Assembly (NCBI GenBank): GCA_023436805.1 | Contig: JAEZHT010000088.1 | Coordinates: 1 to 8,167 of the forward strand | Length of the DNA stretch: 8,167 nt | Direction of reading: 5' to 3' | From: Bacillota bacterium | GTDB taxonomy: Bacteria > Bacillota_I > Bacilli_A > Acholeplasmatales > UBA5453 | Shown here: positions 1 through 5,571 of the stretch, piece after piece | How positions within the stretch are numbered: the first letter of the stretch is position 1 | Layout: each line of letters starts with the position of its first letter | Program-made: the position numbers and the translations under genes | Notes under the pieces: model-generated | The model's database searches: none | What the model was told of the DNA's origin: nothing | What the model saw: only the letters and a program-made list of their open reading frames with translations

Positions 1-1
1 C

Positions 2-64
2 AATCAAGTCAACGTCGCTTACATCCGTGAAGATGGCGATTACGCTGTGATTGCAACCAAATAG
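2..64 (+). CDS. C-terminal end of an unidentified protein (partial, cut by left edge)
   Basis: Only the last 20 codons are inside the window, ending at TAG (62-64). The frame reads NQVNVAYIREDGDYAVIATK. It is the only one of the three + strand frames that stays open to a point just before the hairpin at 72-101, because the other two stop at about 28 and 48. A gene end placed eight bases before a terminator-like hairpin supports it being real. The tail has no motif I recognise, so no function is proposed. The gene is convergent with the DUF975 gene. Confidence 0.6.
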   Translation, partial: NQVNVAYIREDGDYAVIATK

Positions 65-71
65 ACATAAT

Positions 72-101
72 AAAAACAGTTCATTGAGTTGAACTGTTTT
101 T
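72..101. terminator. Bidirectional intrinsic terminator between convergent genes
   Basis: A perfect 12-bp stem is formed by 72-83 (AAAAACAGTTCA) and 90-101 (TGAACTGTTTTT) around the six-base loop TTGAGT. The T run on the + strand extends to 103. On the minus strand the A run at 72-76 gives five Us. It sits between the TAG of the left-edge gene (64) and the stop of the minus-strand DUF975 gene (109), so it can end both transcripts. Confidence 0.88.
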
Positions 102-108
102 TTGTGGT

Positions 109-762
109 TTATTTAAGTAAAAATGAATCAAATGAGTCTTCAGCTTGAGGCTGTTCTTCAACGACTTCAGGGGCTTTATTTCCACCACTGACTTGTAGAT
201 AGAATTCTGCTCTTGCAGCTTCCATGTAAGGTCCAACCCAGATGGCAGCGATACCAAAAGTAACCAAAACTAGTAGTATCCAACCGATGAATGATAATTG
301 AAGAATTAATAAATCCATCTTATACCCCTTCATCATTTCTTGTGATTCATCTAATGCCTGAGTTGGGCTGATGTCTGGGTTTTCTGCCATGATATAAGGT
401 GCCATCATATAAGCATACGCTTTAATGATGCCAGGAATAATAAACAACAGAGACCAAAGAAATGTGAATAAGCCTGTTAATATAAACAACAGAATACTGT
501 TTGCGAAAGCATTTTTAAACCCATCGAATAATTCATCAAAAAGTGGATTTTTTGACTTTGCAAAATGAACGAAATAACCTGCCACACCTACCATCAATGG
601 ACCAGCTACGATTAGACTAGCGATGCTAATAAATGGAATTGCTCGTGACAAAGAACTCAATACACCTAAGATTAATGCTTGAACCAATACAACTGAAATT
701 GGTCCACCCCAATTACCTGAAAGTTTCCCCCAGGCCAATTGTCTAAAATCACTACTATTCAT
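109..762 (-). CDS. DUF975 family integral membrane protein
   Basis: This 217-residue membrane protein resembles the DUF975 family, whose molecular function is not known. Hydrophobic segments lie at about residues 21-38, 43-67, 88-116 and 150-178. The family-like core is the stretch from about 101 to 162: a long helix ending FIIPGIIKAYAYMMAPYI, then a loop with NPDISPTQALDESQEMMKGYK, then another helix. The last 25 residues are polar and acidic (several E, D and Q) and are probably a soluble tail. The start at 762 is supported by AGGAGG (773-778 on the minus strand) ten bases upstream. The gene appears monocistronic: it has an extended -10 sequence upstream, the sodA terminator separates it from sodA, and the hairpin at 72-101 ends it. 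The family call is fairly safe, but a physiological role cannot be read from the sequence. Confidence 0.87.
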   Translation of the reverse strand: MNSSDFRQLAWGKLSGNWGGPISVVLVQALILGVLSSLSRAIPFISIASLIVAGPLMVGVAGYFVHFAKSKNPLFDELFDGFKNAFANSILLFILTGLFTFLWSLLFIIPGIIKAYAYMMAPYIMAENPDISPTQALDESQEMMKGYKMDLLILQLSFIGWILLVLVTFGIAAIWVGPYMEAARAEFYLQVSGGNKAPEVVEEQPQAEDSFDSFLLK

Positions 763-785
763 ATGTTAACGTCCTCCTAAAAACA

Positions 786-794
786 ATTTTAACA
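786..794 (-). promoter_or_regulatory. Extended -10 promoter element for the DUF975 gene
   Basis: Read on the minus strand, the sequence is TGTTAAAAT: a TGn extension followed by TAAAAT, a one-mismatch -10 box. Transcription would start near 779, giving a leader of about 17 bases that still contains the AGGAGG at 773-778. No good -35 box is visible; the upstream position is occupied by the T run of the sodA terminator. Confidence 0.42.
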
Positions 795-805
795 TAAACT
801 ATATG

Positions 806-835
806 AAAAAAACACACCAAATTTAGTGTGTTTTT
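806..835 (-). terminator. Intrinsic terminator of sodA
   Basis: On the minus strand, 831-835 plus 826-830 (AAAAACACAC) pair with 808-817 (GTGTGTTTTT) to form a 10-bp stem with an eight-base loop (818-825). The T run then reaches seven bases at 806. It begins 19 bases after the sodA stop and precedes the DUF975 gene, so it isolates the two minus-strand genes. Confidence 0.82.
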
Positions 836-854
836 ATCTAGCTCTAAAATATTG

Positions 855-1451
855 TTATTTTTGGAATTTTGCTTCAACGACATCCCAGTTGATGACTGAG
901 AAGAACGCTGCGACATAATCTGGACGTCTGTTTTGATAGTTTAGGTAATAAGCATGTTCCCAAACGTCTAAACCTAAGATTGGTGTACCTTCAGCGAGTG
1001 GGGTATCTTGGTTTGGTGTAGAAGTTACGACCAAGCCTTTAGGTGTTTTGACTAACCATGCCCAACCAGAACCGAAACGGGTCTTAGCTGCGTTACCAAA
1101 TGCTTCTTTGAAAGCGTCAAATGAACCGAATGCGGCATTGATAGCTTCTAGCAATGCGCCTTTAGGTGCTTTTGAGCCACCTGGGGTTAAGATTTCCCAG
1201 AATAAGGTGTGGTTGAAATGTCCGCCTGCATTGTTTCTAAGTGCCATACGGATATCTTCAGGGACTAAGTTGAGGTCTTTCAAGAATACCTCAAGTGGTA
1301 AATTAAATTCAGGGTGTTTTTCCAATGCTGCATTCGCGTTGGTGACATACGCATTGTGGTGTTTAGAATAATGGATTTCCATTGTTCTTGCATCGATTGC
1401 TGGTTCTAATGCTTCATAAGCATAGCCTAATTTAGGTAATTCAAATTTCAT
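855..1451 (-). CDS. sodA: Superoxide dismutase, Mn-type (Fe/Mn family)
   Basis: A 198-residue cytoplasmic enzyme that converts superoxide to oxygen and hydrogen peroxide. The four metal ligands of the Fe/Mn family are present: H27 (in EIHYSKHHNAYV), H81 (in NNAGGHFNHTLFW), D162 and H166 (in DVWEHAYY). Gly77 in GGH and Gln148 in PNQDTPL match the second-sphere pattern of manganese enzymes rather than typical iron enzymes, although a cambialistic enzyme cannot be excluded. The length is normal for the family. The reading frame is open upstream to 1490, but I place the start at 1451: it gives the family-typical N-terminus MKFELPKLGYAYEALEP and has AGGAGG ten bases upstream, while the longer version would include the -10 box. 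It is monocistronic and divergent from the potassium transporter gene. Confidence 0.96.
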   Translation of the reverse strand: MKFELPKLGYAYEALEPAIDARTMEIHYSKHHNAYVTNANAALEKHPEFNLPLEVFLKDLNLVPEDIRMALRNNAGGHFNHTLFWEILTPGGSKAPKGALLEAINAAFGSFDAFKEAFGNAAKTRFGSGWAWLVKTPKGLVVTSTPNQDTPLAEGTPILGLDVWEHAYYLNYQNRRPDYVAAFFSVINWDVVEAKFQK

Positions 1452-1461
1452 AGTTATAAAT

Positions 1462-1467
1462 CCTCCT
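1462..1467 (-). promoter_or_regulatory. Ribosome binding site fixing the sodA start
   Basis: The minus strand reads GAAGGAGGA around here, with the AGGAGG core ten bases before ATG 1451. No comparable site precedes the earlier in-frame ATG at 1490, so this decides the start. Confidence 0.85.
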
Positions 1468-1478
1468 TCAACACTCTC

Positions 1479-1507
1479 ATTGTACCCCAAAATCTTATTT
1501 AAAACAA
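1479..1507 (-). promoter_or_regulatory. Promoter of sodA
   Basis: On the minus strand a weak -35 TTGTTT (1502-1507) is followed, after a 17-base spacer, by a good -10 TACAAT (1479-1484). Transcription would start near 1472, giving a leader of about 20 bases that contains the AGGAGG. I see no clear inverted repeat of the PerR, Fur or MntR type overlapping it. Confidence 0.5.
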
Positions 1508-1538
1508 ACCAAATGCTTATTTATAAAACCGTGATTAT

Positions 1539-1566
1539 TTGAAAAAATGTAACGTTGTGCTATAAT
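1539..1566 (+). promoter_or_regulatory. Promoter of the potassium transporter gene, extended -10
   Basis: A -35 TTGAAA (1539-1544), a 16-base spacer and a perfect -10 TATAAT (1561-1566) preceded by TGC (1558-1560) make this the best promoter match in the window. The start of transcription is expected near 1573. The leader is then only about 19 bases, too short for a riboswitch. It points away from the sodA promoter, whose -35 lies 32 bases to the left. Confidence 0.72.
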
Positions 1567-1591
1567 AAGCCATGGCAAGTAGGTGCATTTT

Positions 1592-2974
1592 ATGTCATTC
1601 TCAAAACGTATTAAACGATTTTTATTTGTAACCCCAGCAAGAACCATCTTTACGATTTATTTGATTACCATATTGGTCGGTGGTTTTTTGTTATGGTTAC
1701 CCATCTCACAAAACCCAGGTGTAAACTTATCATTCATTGACGCCTTATTTATTTCTTTATCACAAATTTCATCCACAGGCTTGAGCCCTGTCTCACAACC
1801 CGATACTTTTAATCTTCTGGGGGGGATTATTTCCATCCTTATTTTAGAAATTGGTGCCGTTGGTATCATGATGTTGGTGGCTTCCTATTGGGTCATCATA
1901 GGTAAGAAGATTTCTTTAAGAGAACGCAGCTTAATCGCGTCTGAACAAAACCAATTCACCGTGAAAGGCATCATCAAATTGATCACGAACGCGATGATTG
2001 CGGTCGGTGTGATTCAAATCCTATACATCATTAGCATGACGATTTATATTTATACTGTACAACCATTCCAAGCCTCATTTGGTGAATCCTTGTTCCAAGC
2101 CACGTATTTGGCGGCCGCAGGTTTCGCGAATGCAGGATTTGATTTCCTTCCAGGCAATCAAAGTTTCATGGTTTTCAATGGCTATTATTTACCACAAATA
2201 CTCACCATGATCATTATTTTTACCGGTGGTGTTGGTTTTTGGCCTTTGGCTGAAGTCGTGTTATTTATTAAAAATAAGATACATAAAAAACCATATCGTA
2301 TGTCATTCATCTCGAAAATGTTGATTGTCAGTCACTTCATCTTATGGATGGGATCAGCCCTCATTTATTTCATTATGGAGTACGAACATTCGATGAGAGG
2401 CAATCCGCCATTGGATATTTTGATGAATGTGCTATTCATGTCGAATAATGCCCGTAGTGCCGGTTTCTATAATACTGATTTAACCAACTGGACAGAAGCG
2501 ACTAGATTATTCTTTTCCATGTTGATGTTCATTGGTGCAGCACCGAACTCATCGGGTGGTGGCATTCGTATGACCACATTCTTCTTATTAACTGCCGGTT
2601 TAATCTCGTTTGGTAGACACCGTAAACAAGTGTTCTTTGCTGGTAAAGCCATCAAGGACCAAGCCGTTAAGAAAGCCTATATGGTATTCGCGTTGGCGAT
2701 TGTTCTCGTGATGCTTTCAACGATGTTCATTTCAATCATCGAACCAAATAGGTGGACCATCATGGAGATTGGTTTTGAGGTATCCTCCGCATTCGGAACC
2801 GTTGGGTTATCGTTGGGGTTGATTCCTCATATTGGTACGTATTCTAAACTCATCATCATGCTCAATATGTTCGTTGGTCGTATCGGCATTTTAACAGCTG
2901 TTGCGATGTTAGAAAATAAAAAGGAGACAACAAACGTTGTCACCTATGTTGAAATGGATATGTTGGTCGGTTAA
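1592..2974 (+). CDS. ktrB: Potassium uptake pore subunit, KtrB/TrkH family
   Basis: A 460-residue membrane channel-transporter of the superfamily of K+ transporters, which imports K+ (often with Na+) together with a cytoplasmic nucleotide-binding gating subunit (KtrA or TrkA). The four pore-loop repeats with their filter glycines are visible: SSTGLSPV (about 61-67), FANAGFD (about 178-184), NARSAGF (about 286-292) and SAFGTVGLSLG (about 399-409). The third-repeat gate region MFIGAAPNSSGGGIRMTTF follows at about 312-330. The last repeat strongly resembles KtrB. I chose ATG 1592 because AAGTAGGTG (1577-1585) lies just upstream; the in-frame GTG at 1583 falls inside that site. No KtrA/TrkA gene is adjacent, so the partner must be encoded elsewhere. 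The 3' end overlaps the convergent rqcH by four bases. A TrkH name is possible. Confidence 0.92.
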   Translation: MSFSKRIKRFLFVTPARTIFTIYLITILVGGFLLWLPISQNPGVNLSFIDALFISLSQISSTGLSPVSQPDTFNLLGGIISILILEIGAVGIMMLVASYWVIIGKKISLRERSLIASEQNQFTVKGIIKLITNAMIAVGVIQILYIISMTIYIYTVQPFQASFGESLFQATYLAAAGFANAGFDFLPGNQSFMVFNGYYLPQILTMIIIFTGGVGFWPLAEVVLFIKNKIHKKPYRMSFISKMLIVSHFILWMGSALIYFIMEYEHSMRGNPPLDILMNVLFMSNNARSAGFYNTDLTNWTEATRLFFSMLMFIGAAPNSSGGGIRMTTFFLLTAGLISFGRHRKQVFFAGKAIKDQAVKKAYMVFALAIVLVMLSTMFISIIEPNRWTIMEIGFEVSSAFGTVGLSLGLIPHIGTYSKLIIMLNMFVGRIGILTAVAMLENKKETTNVVTYVEMDMLVG

Positions 2975-4512
2975 AGCGATTTAATCTTGGATTCATCAAT
3001 ATCGATATACATGGTCTTCTGGTTGGTATAAGTCACATTGTACCCAGGAAGACCTTTTATTTTTTTGATGTATCGAACTTTTGTATAATCCACAGGGATT
3101 GAAGAAGAAGCTCTTTGAGGGCTATGGTAAGCAGCAAGCATTGCACACAGTCTCAACGATTGTTCGTGAAATGCCCCCCTCAAAATGAGGTGTGCACCAG
3201 GGCCATGTTGGACATGAAACCAAATATCGTTAGGTTGGGCAAAGACATTGGTAAGATAATTGTTTTGTTCTGCTGTTTTACCTATGTATATTTCAAAATC
3301 AGGCATTTTATAGGTCAATAATACCGGTTTTGTTGGTTTTTTCTTTGGATTGATTTTAAGTTTAATCAAACCAATGTCGCCAAGTTCTTTTTTAATATCA
3401 TCCAAATCGGTAGAAGCCAAATAAGGCAATTCGAGTTTCATGTTTTGGTAGTAATTGAGGTAGTCTTTGGCCAATTGAATTTGATTTTCAATCGGTTCAA
3501 GGGCTTTTTTCGCTTTATGGTATTTTTGGAATAATACTTGGGCATTCTCATTCAATGTTTTTTGATGATCGAGGTTAAGTTCACCGAGTTTGGATACTTT
3601 TTGATTCAAATCTGGTGCGAGTAAATATATCGACTCTGCTTGTGCTTTGAAAGTTTCGAAACCTAAGTTTTCATTTAAATCGGCGTATAAATGGTTCAGT
3701 TTGAGTTCCAAGCGCTTGATTTCTTTATCGATCAGTTTTTCAATATCCACGTATTTTGGGGTTTCACTTTGATAGAATGATTCTAACAGTAAAGACAAGC
3801 TATCAAACGTTTGATGTGGGATTGAAGGGTTTGGATTGAAGGGATAAAACTGCTTTTTTGGTTCTAATACAAGGGTAGGAATACATAAGATGGATAAAGG
3901 GTCTTGTTTATGTTCAACAAAATAAAGTGCAGTATCTAATGCGAAACCCATGTAGGTATTCATGAATGTTTTTGGACTGTCTATTTGACATAAAAATGGA
4001 TAATCTGCCGCTGTATATAGCTTTTTATCTGAAGGGAAGAATGTAAATTCGCTCTTATTCAATATGCTTCGTTTGTCGATGGAGAATTGTTTGTAATAAG
4101 CATCGATGACGAGGTTATTTTCGAGTAGAATCAAGTTTGTGGTTCGTCCCATGGTTTCATAGATCAGTTGGTAGTGTTGATAACCAAAAATAGCGTCCAA
4201 CTTTTGAAATTCAAAAACCATGACGCGATCCATTAAATGTTGGTAAATGCGCGTGATTTCGGCATTTTCCAACAGTCGTCTCATCGCGTTTAAAAGGTTA
4301 GAGGGATACTCCCCATAGGGACTATGTTCAGATAACCTGACATGACTTTTGTTTGGGTTTAATTCAAATATAAGGTAATGCTCGCCTTTTTGATAATAGC
4401 TCAAAACAAACGTATCTTTCGACGTCTGACGGACTTTTTTAATTCGAACCCCTGTCAATGCTTGTTTGAACTCTTGGGTTAAATGATACATGAAATACCC
4501 ATCTAGTGGCAT
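2971..4512 (-). CDS. rqcH: Rqc2/RqcH family NFACT protein (ribosome-associated quality control)
   Basis: A 513-residue cytoplasmic protein formerly annotated as fibronectin-binding protein (FbpA/YloA). In bacteria RqcH binds the 50S subunit carrying a stalled peptidyl-tRNA and recruits tRNA-Ala to add C-terminal alanine tails that mark the chain for degradation. The NFACT-N domain opens with MPLDGYFMYHLTQEF, and the diagnostic Asp-Arg pair is intact (D95-R96 in HLMDRVMVF). A central helical, coiled-coil-prone part spans about 255-355 (LIDKEIKRLELKLNHL). The NFACT-R domain near the C-terminus has DIWFHVQHGPGAHLILRG at about 429-446. At 513 residues it is somewhat shorter than the roughly 570 of Bacillus YloA. 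ATG 4512 is preceded by AAGGGGTGA. The gene shares its stop with ktrB in a 4-base convergent overlap. Its proximity to gmk-rpoZ matches the Firmicutes neighbourhood. Confidence 0.93.
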   Translation of the reverse strand: MPLDGYFMYHLTQEFKQALTGVRIKKVRQTSKDTFVLSYYQKGEHYLIFELNPNKSHVRLSEHSPYGEYPSNLLNAMRRLLENAEITRIYQHLMDRVMVFEFQKLDAIFGYQHYQLIYETMGRTTNLILLENNLVIDAYYKQFSIDKRSILNKSEFTFFPSDKKLYTAADYPFLCQIDSPKTFMNTYMGFALDTALYFVEHKQDPLSILCIPTLVLEPKKQFYPFNPNPSIPHQTFDSLSLLLESFYQSETPKYVDIEKLIDKEIKRLELKLNHLYADLNENLGFETFKAQAESIYLLAPDLNQKVSKLGELNLDHQKTLNENAQVLFQKYHKAKKALEPIENQIQLAKDYLNYYQNMKLELPYLASTDLDDIKKELGDIGLIKLKINPKKKPTKPVLLTYKMPDFEIYIGKTAEQNNYLTNVFAQPNDIWFHVQHGPGAHLILRGAFHEQSLRLCAMLAAYHSPQRASSSIPVDYTKVRYIKKIKGLPGYNVTYTNQKTMYIDIDESKIKSL

Positions 4513-4599
4513 AGAATCACCCCTTGTTAGTATAACACAGATTGATTTTTTCAGTTATTTAAAATGTAAACGTATACTTGCATAAAAACGTGTAATGGC

Positions 4600-4628
4600 T
4601 TTACTATTATGAAATAATCGTGTATAAT
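4600..4628 (+). promoter_or_regulatory. Promoter of gmk-rpoZ
   Basis: A -35-like TTTACT (4600-4605), an optimal 17-base spacer and a perfect -10 TATAAT (4623-4628). Transcription would start near 4635, with a leader of about 30 bases containing the gmk ribosome binding site GAAAGGTGG. A weaker alternative, TTGCAT (4578-4583) with TACTAT (4602-4607), lies just upstream. The 153-base gap 4513-4665 otherwise shows no structure I can name. Confidence 0.58.
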
Positions 4629-4665
4629 TTATGAAAGTAAGTGTAAATGAGAAAGGTGGGATACT

Positions 4666-5286
4666 GTGAAGTTAAACGATCGTGGTTTACTTATCGTTAT
4701 CTCCGGACCGTCCGGCGTCGGTAAGGGCACAGTTAGAAAAGCCCTCTTTGAAATGAAGAATCATGACCTCATTTACTCCGTGTCGATGACGACTAGAGCC
4801 CCTCGACCGGGTGAGGTGGATGGGGTAGATTACTATTTCGTCTCCAAGGAAGAATTCTTAAAACGCATCTCTGAAGGTAAGTTTTTAGAATGGGCCGAAT
4901 TCGTGGGTAACTATTATGGTACACCTCTCGATAAAGTGGAAGAACAACTCGATTTGGGTAAAGAAGTGGTCCTTGAAATTGAAGTCGAAGGCGCACTCCA
5001 AGTCAGACAAAAAGCCAAAGACGCGGTATTTATTTTCATCGTTCCACCAGGTAAAAAAGCACTCTATGACCGCTTGATTAAACGGGGAACAGATACACCA
5101 GAAATGATTAAAAAACGCATGGAAAAAGCCGATCGCGAATTCATTTTGGCACATAAATATGATTACATCGTGGTAAACGATGATGTCAATAACGCTGCCG
5201 ACCGAATCATGGCGATCATTCGTGCCGAACATGCGAGAACTGAACGTACAATTCATACGTACATGAAGATGCTCAAGGAGGATTAA
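4666..5286 (+). CDS. gmk: Guanylate kinase
   Basis: A 206-residue cytoplasmic enzyme that phosphorylates GMP to GDP using ATP, a step in GTP and dGTP supply. The P-loop is SGPSGVGKGT at residues 13-22 with K20. The GMP-binding domain follows: SMTTRAPRPGE at 40-50 (R44, R47), DYYF at 55-58 (Y57) and the EIEVEGALQVR segment at about 104-114. The lid region is RLIKRGTDTPEMIKKRM at about 136-152. The length is normal for the family. The start is GTG 4666, with AAAGGTGGG five to six bases upstream; no ATG fits the N-terminus better. It is the first gene of a two-gene unit with rpoZ, whose ribosome binding site lies in the last gmk codons. Confidence 0.97.
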   Translation: MKLNDRGLLIVISGPSGVGKGTVRKALFEMKNHDLIYSVSMTTRAPRPGEVDGVDYYFVSKEEFLKRISEGKFLEWAEFVGNYYGTPLDKVEEQLDLGKEVVLEIEVEGALQVRQKAKDAVFIFIVPPGKKALYDRLIKRGTDTPEMIKKRMEKADREFILAHKYDYIVVNDDVNNAADRIMAIIRAEHARTERTIHTYMKMLKED

Positions 5287-5290
5287 TGTT

Positions 5291-5524
5291 ATGATTGAAC
5301 ACAAAAACGGGATGAGATATCCATCGATTGATGCCTTATTAGAAAAGGTAGACTCCAAATACAAATTGGCTTATATTTCAGCCAAAAGAGCGAAATCCAT
5401 TCAAGAGGATAACGACCATTCATCGATTGATAAGCCGTTATGCAAAAAACCAGTGGGTATTGCATTAGAAGAAATTTTACAAGACAAAATTCAAGTGGAA
5501 TTCGTAGACAAAGTAGCCGAGTAA
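5291..5524 (+). CDS. rpoZ: DNA-directed RNA polymerase omega subunit
   Basis: A 77-residue small subunit that binds the beta-prime C-terminal region and helps assemble or stabilise RNA polymerase. Family motifs are clear: MRYPSIDALLEKVDSKYKL at residues 8-26, SAKRAKSIQE at about 30-39 and KPVGIALEEIL at about 53-63. I chose ATG 5291 because AAGGAGG (5275-5281) stands nine bases upstream. The internal Met8 (5312) would match shorter omega proteins but lacks a ribosome binding site. The gene lies four bases after the gmk stop, so the two are probably translationally linked. Its final codons form part of the downstream terminator, with the TAA in the loop. Gmk-rpoZ adjacency is a common Firmicutes arrangement. 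Confidence 0.95.
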   Translation: MIEHKNGMRYPSIDALLEKVDSKYKLAYISAKRAKSIQEDNDHSSIDKPLCKKPVGIALEEILQDKIQVEFVDKVAE

Positions 5525-5543
5525 TGGCTACTTTTCTTTTTTT
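5511..5543 (+). terminator. Intrinsic terminator overlapping the rpoZ stop codon
   Basis: The stem is 5511-5518 (AAGTAGCC) paired with 5526-5533 (GGCTACTT), eight perfect base pairs. The seven-base loop 5519-5525 contains the rpoZ TAA. The T tract TTTTCTTTTTTT runs from 5532 to 5543. It should end the gmk-rpoZ transcript. The left arm is rpoZ coding sequence. Confidence 0.83.
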
Positions 5544-5544
5544 A

Positions 5545-5553
5545 TGTTAAAAT
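5545..5553 (+). promoter_or_regulatory. Possible extended -10 promoter element for uvrC
   Basis: TGTTAAAAT (TGn plus TAAAAT) directly follows the U tract of the rpoZ terminator. No convincing -35 is present. A start of transcription near 5560 would give a leader of only about 12 bases that begins at the GAGGTG ribosome binding site, which is tight. The alternative is readthrough from gmk-rpoZ. Confidence 0.32.
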
Positions 5554-5559
5554 AACACC

Positions 5560-5565
5560 GAGGTG
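5560..5565 (+). promoter_or_regulatory. Ribosome binding site deciding the uvrC start
   Basis: GAGGTG matches the core of the Gram-positive Shine-Dalgarno sequence and lies six bases before TTG 5572. The alternative in-frame GTG at 5563 is part of this site and has nothing suitable upstream, so TTG is preferred. Confidence 0.65.
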
Positions 5566-5571
5566 TTACCA

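Noticed and set aside
1048..1371. 107-codon + strand open frame opposite sodA
   Set aside because: It is a shadow of the clearly recognised sodA on the other strand, with no ribosome binding site or recognisable motif.
1452..1490. N-terminal extension of sodA by 13 codons to an upstream ATG
   Set aside because: It lacks a ribosome binding site, would include the likely -10 box, and adds residues (MGYNESVEGGFIT) absent from the family N-terminus. AGGAGG marks ATG 1451 instead.
1572..1631. A 19-codon open frame starting ATG 1572 that overlaps the ktrB start
   Set aside because: There is no ribosome binding site, it is out of frame with ktrB, and its composition is unremarkable. It could only be read as a nearly leaderless ORF.
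2971..2984. Small hairpin TTAAA-GCGA-TTTAA at the ktrB/rqcH junction as a terminator
   Set aside because: The stem is only five AT pairs (with marginal extension) and no T run follows on either strand.
2999..3008. Perfect 10-base palindrome ATATCGATAT
   Set aside because: It lies inside rqcH coding for Ile-Asp-Ile-Asp, is AT-rich and unrepeated, and is expected by chance.
4529..4537. Extended -10-like TGTTATACT on the minus strand before rqcH
   Set aside because: Transcription would start inside the AAGGGG ribosome binding site, leaving a leader of about ten bases, and no -35 is visible. It is too weak to list as the rqcH promoter.
4513..4665. Possible riboswitch or small RNA in the rqcH-gmk gap
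   Set aside because: The sequence is AT-rich with only loosely similar GTGTAA-like words. No stable stem set or known riboswitch core is visible, and the predicted gmk leader is about 30 bases.
4885..5364. 159-codon minus-strand open frame opposite gmk and rpoZ
   Set aside because: It is antisense to two strongly conserved genes. The product is rich in Cys, Phe and His, as expected for a shadow frame, and resembles nothing.
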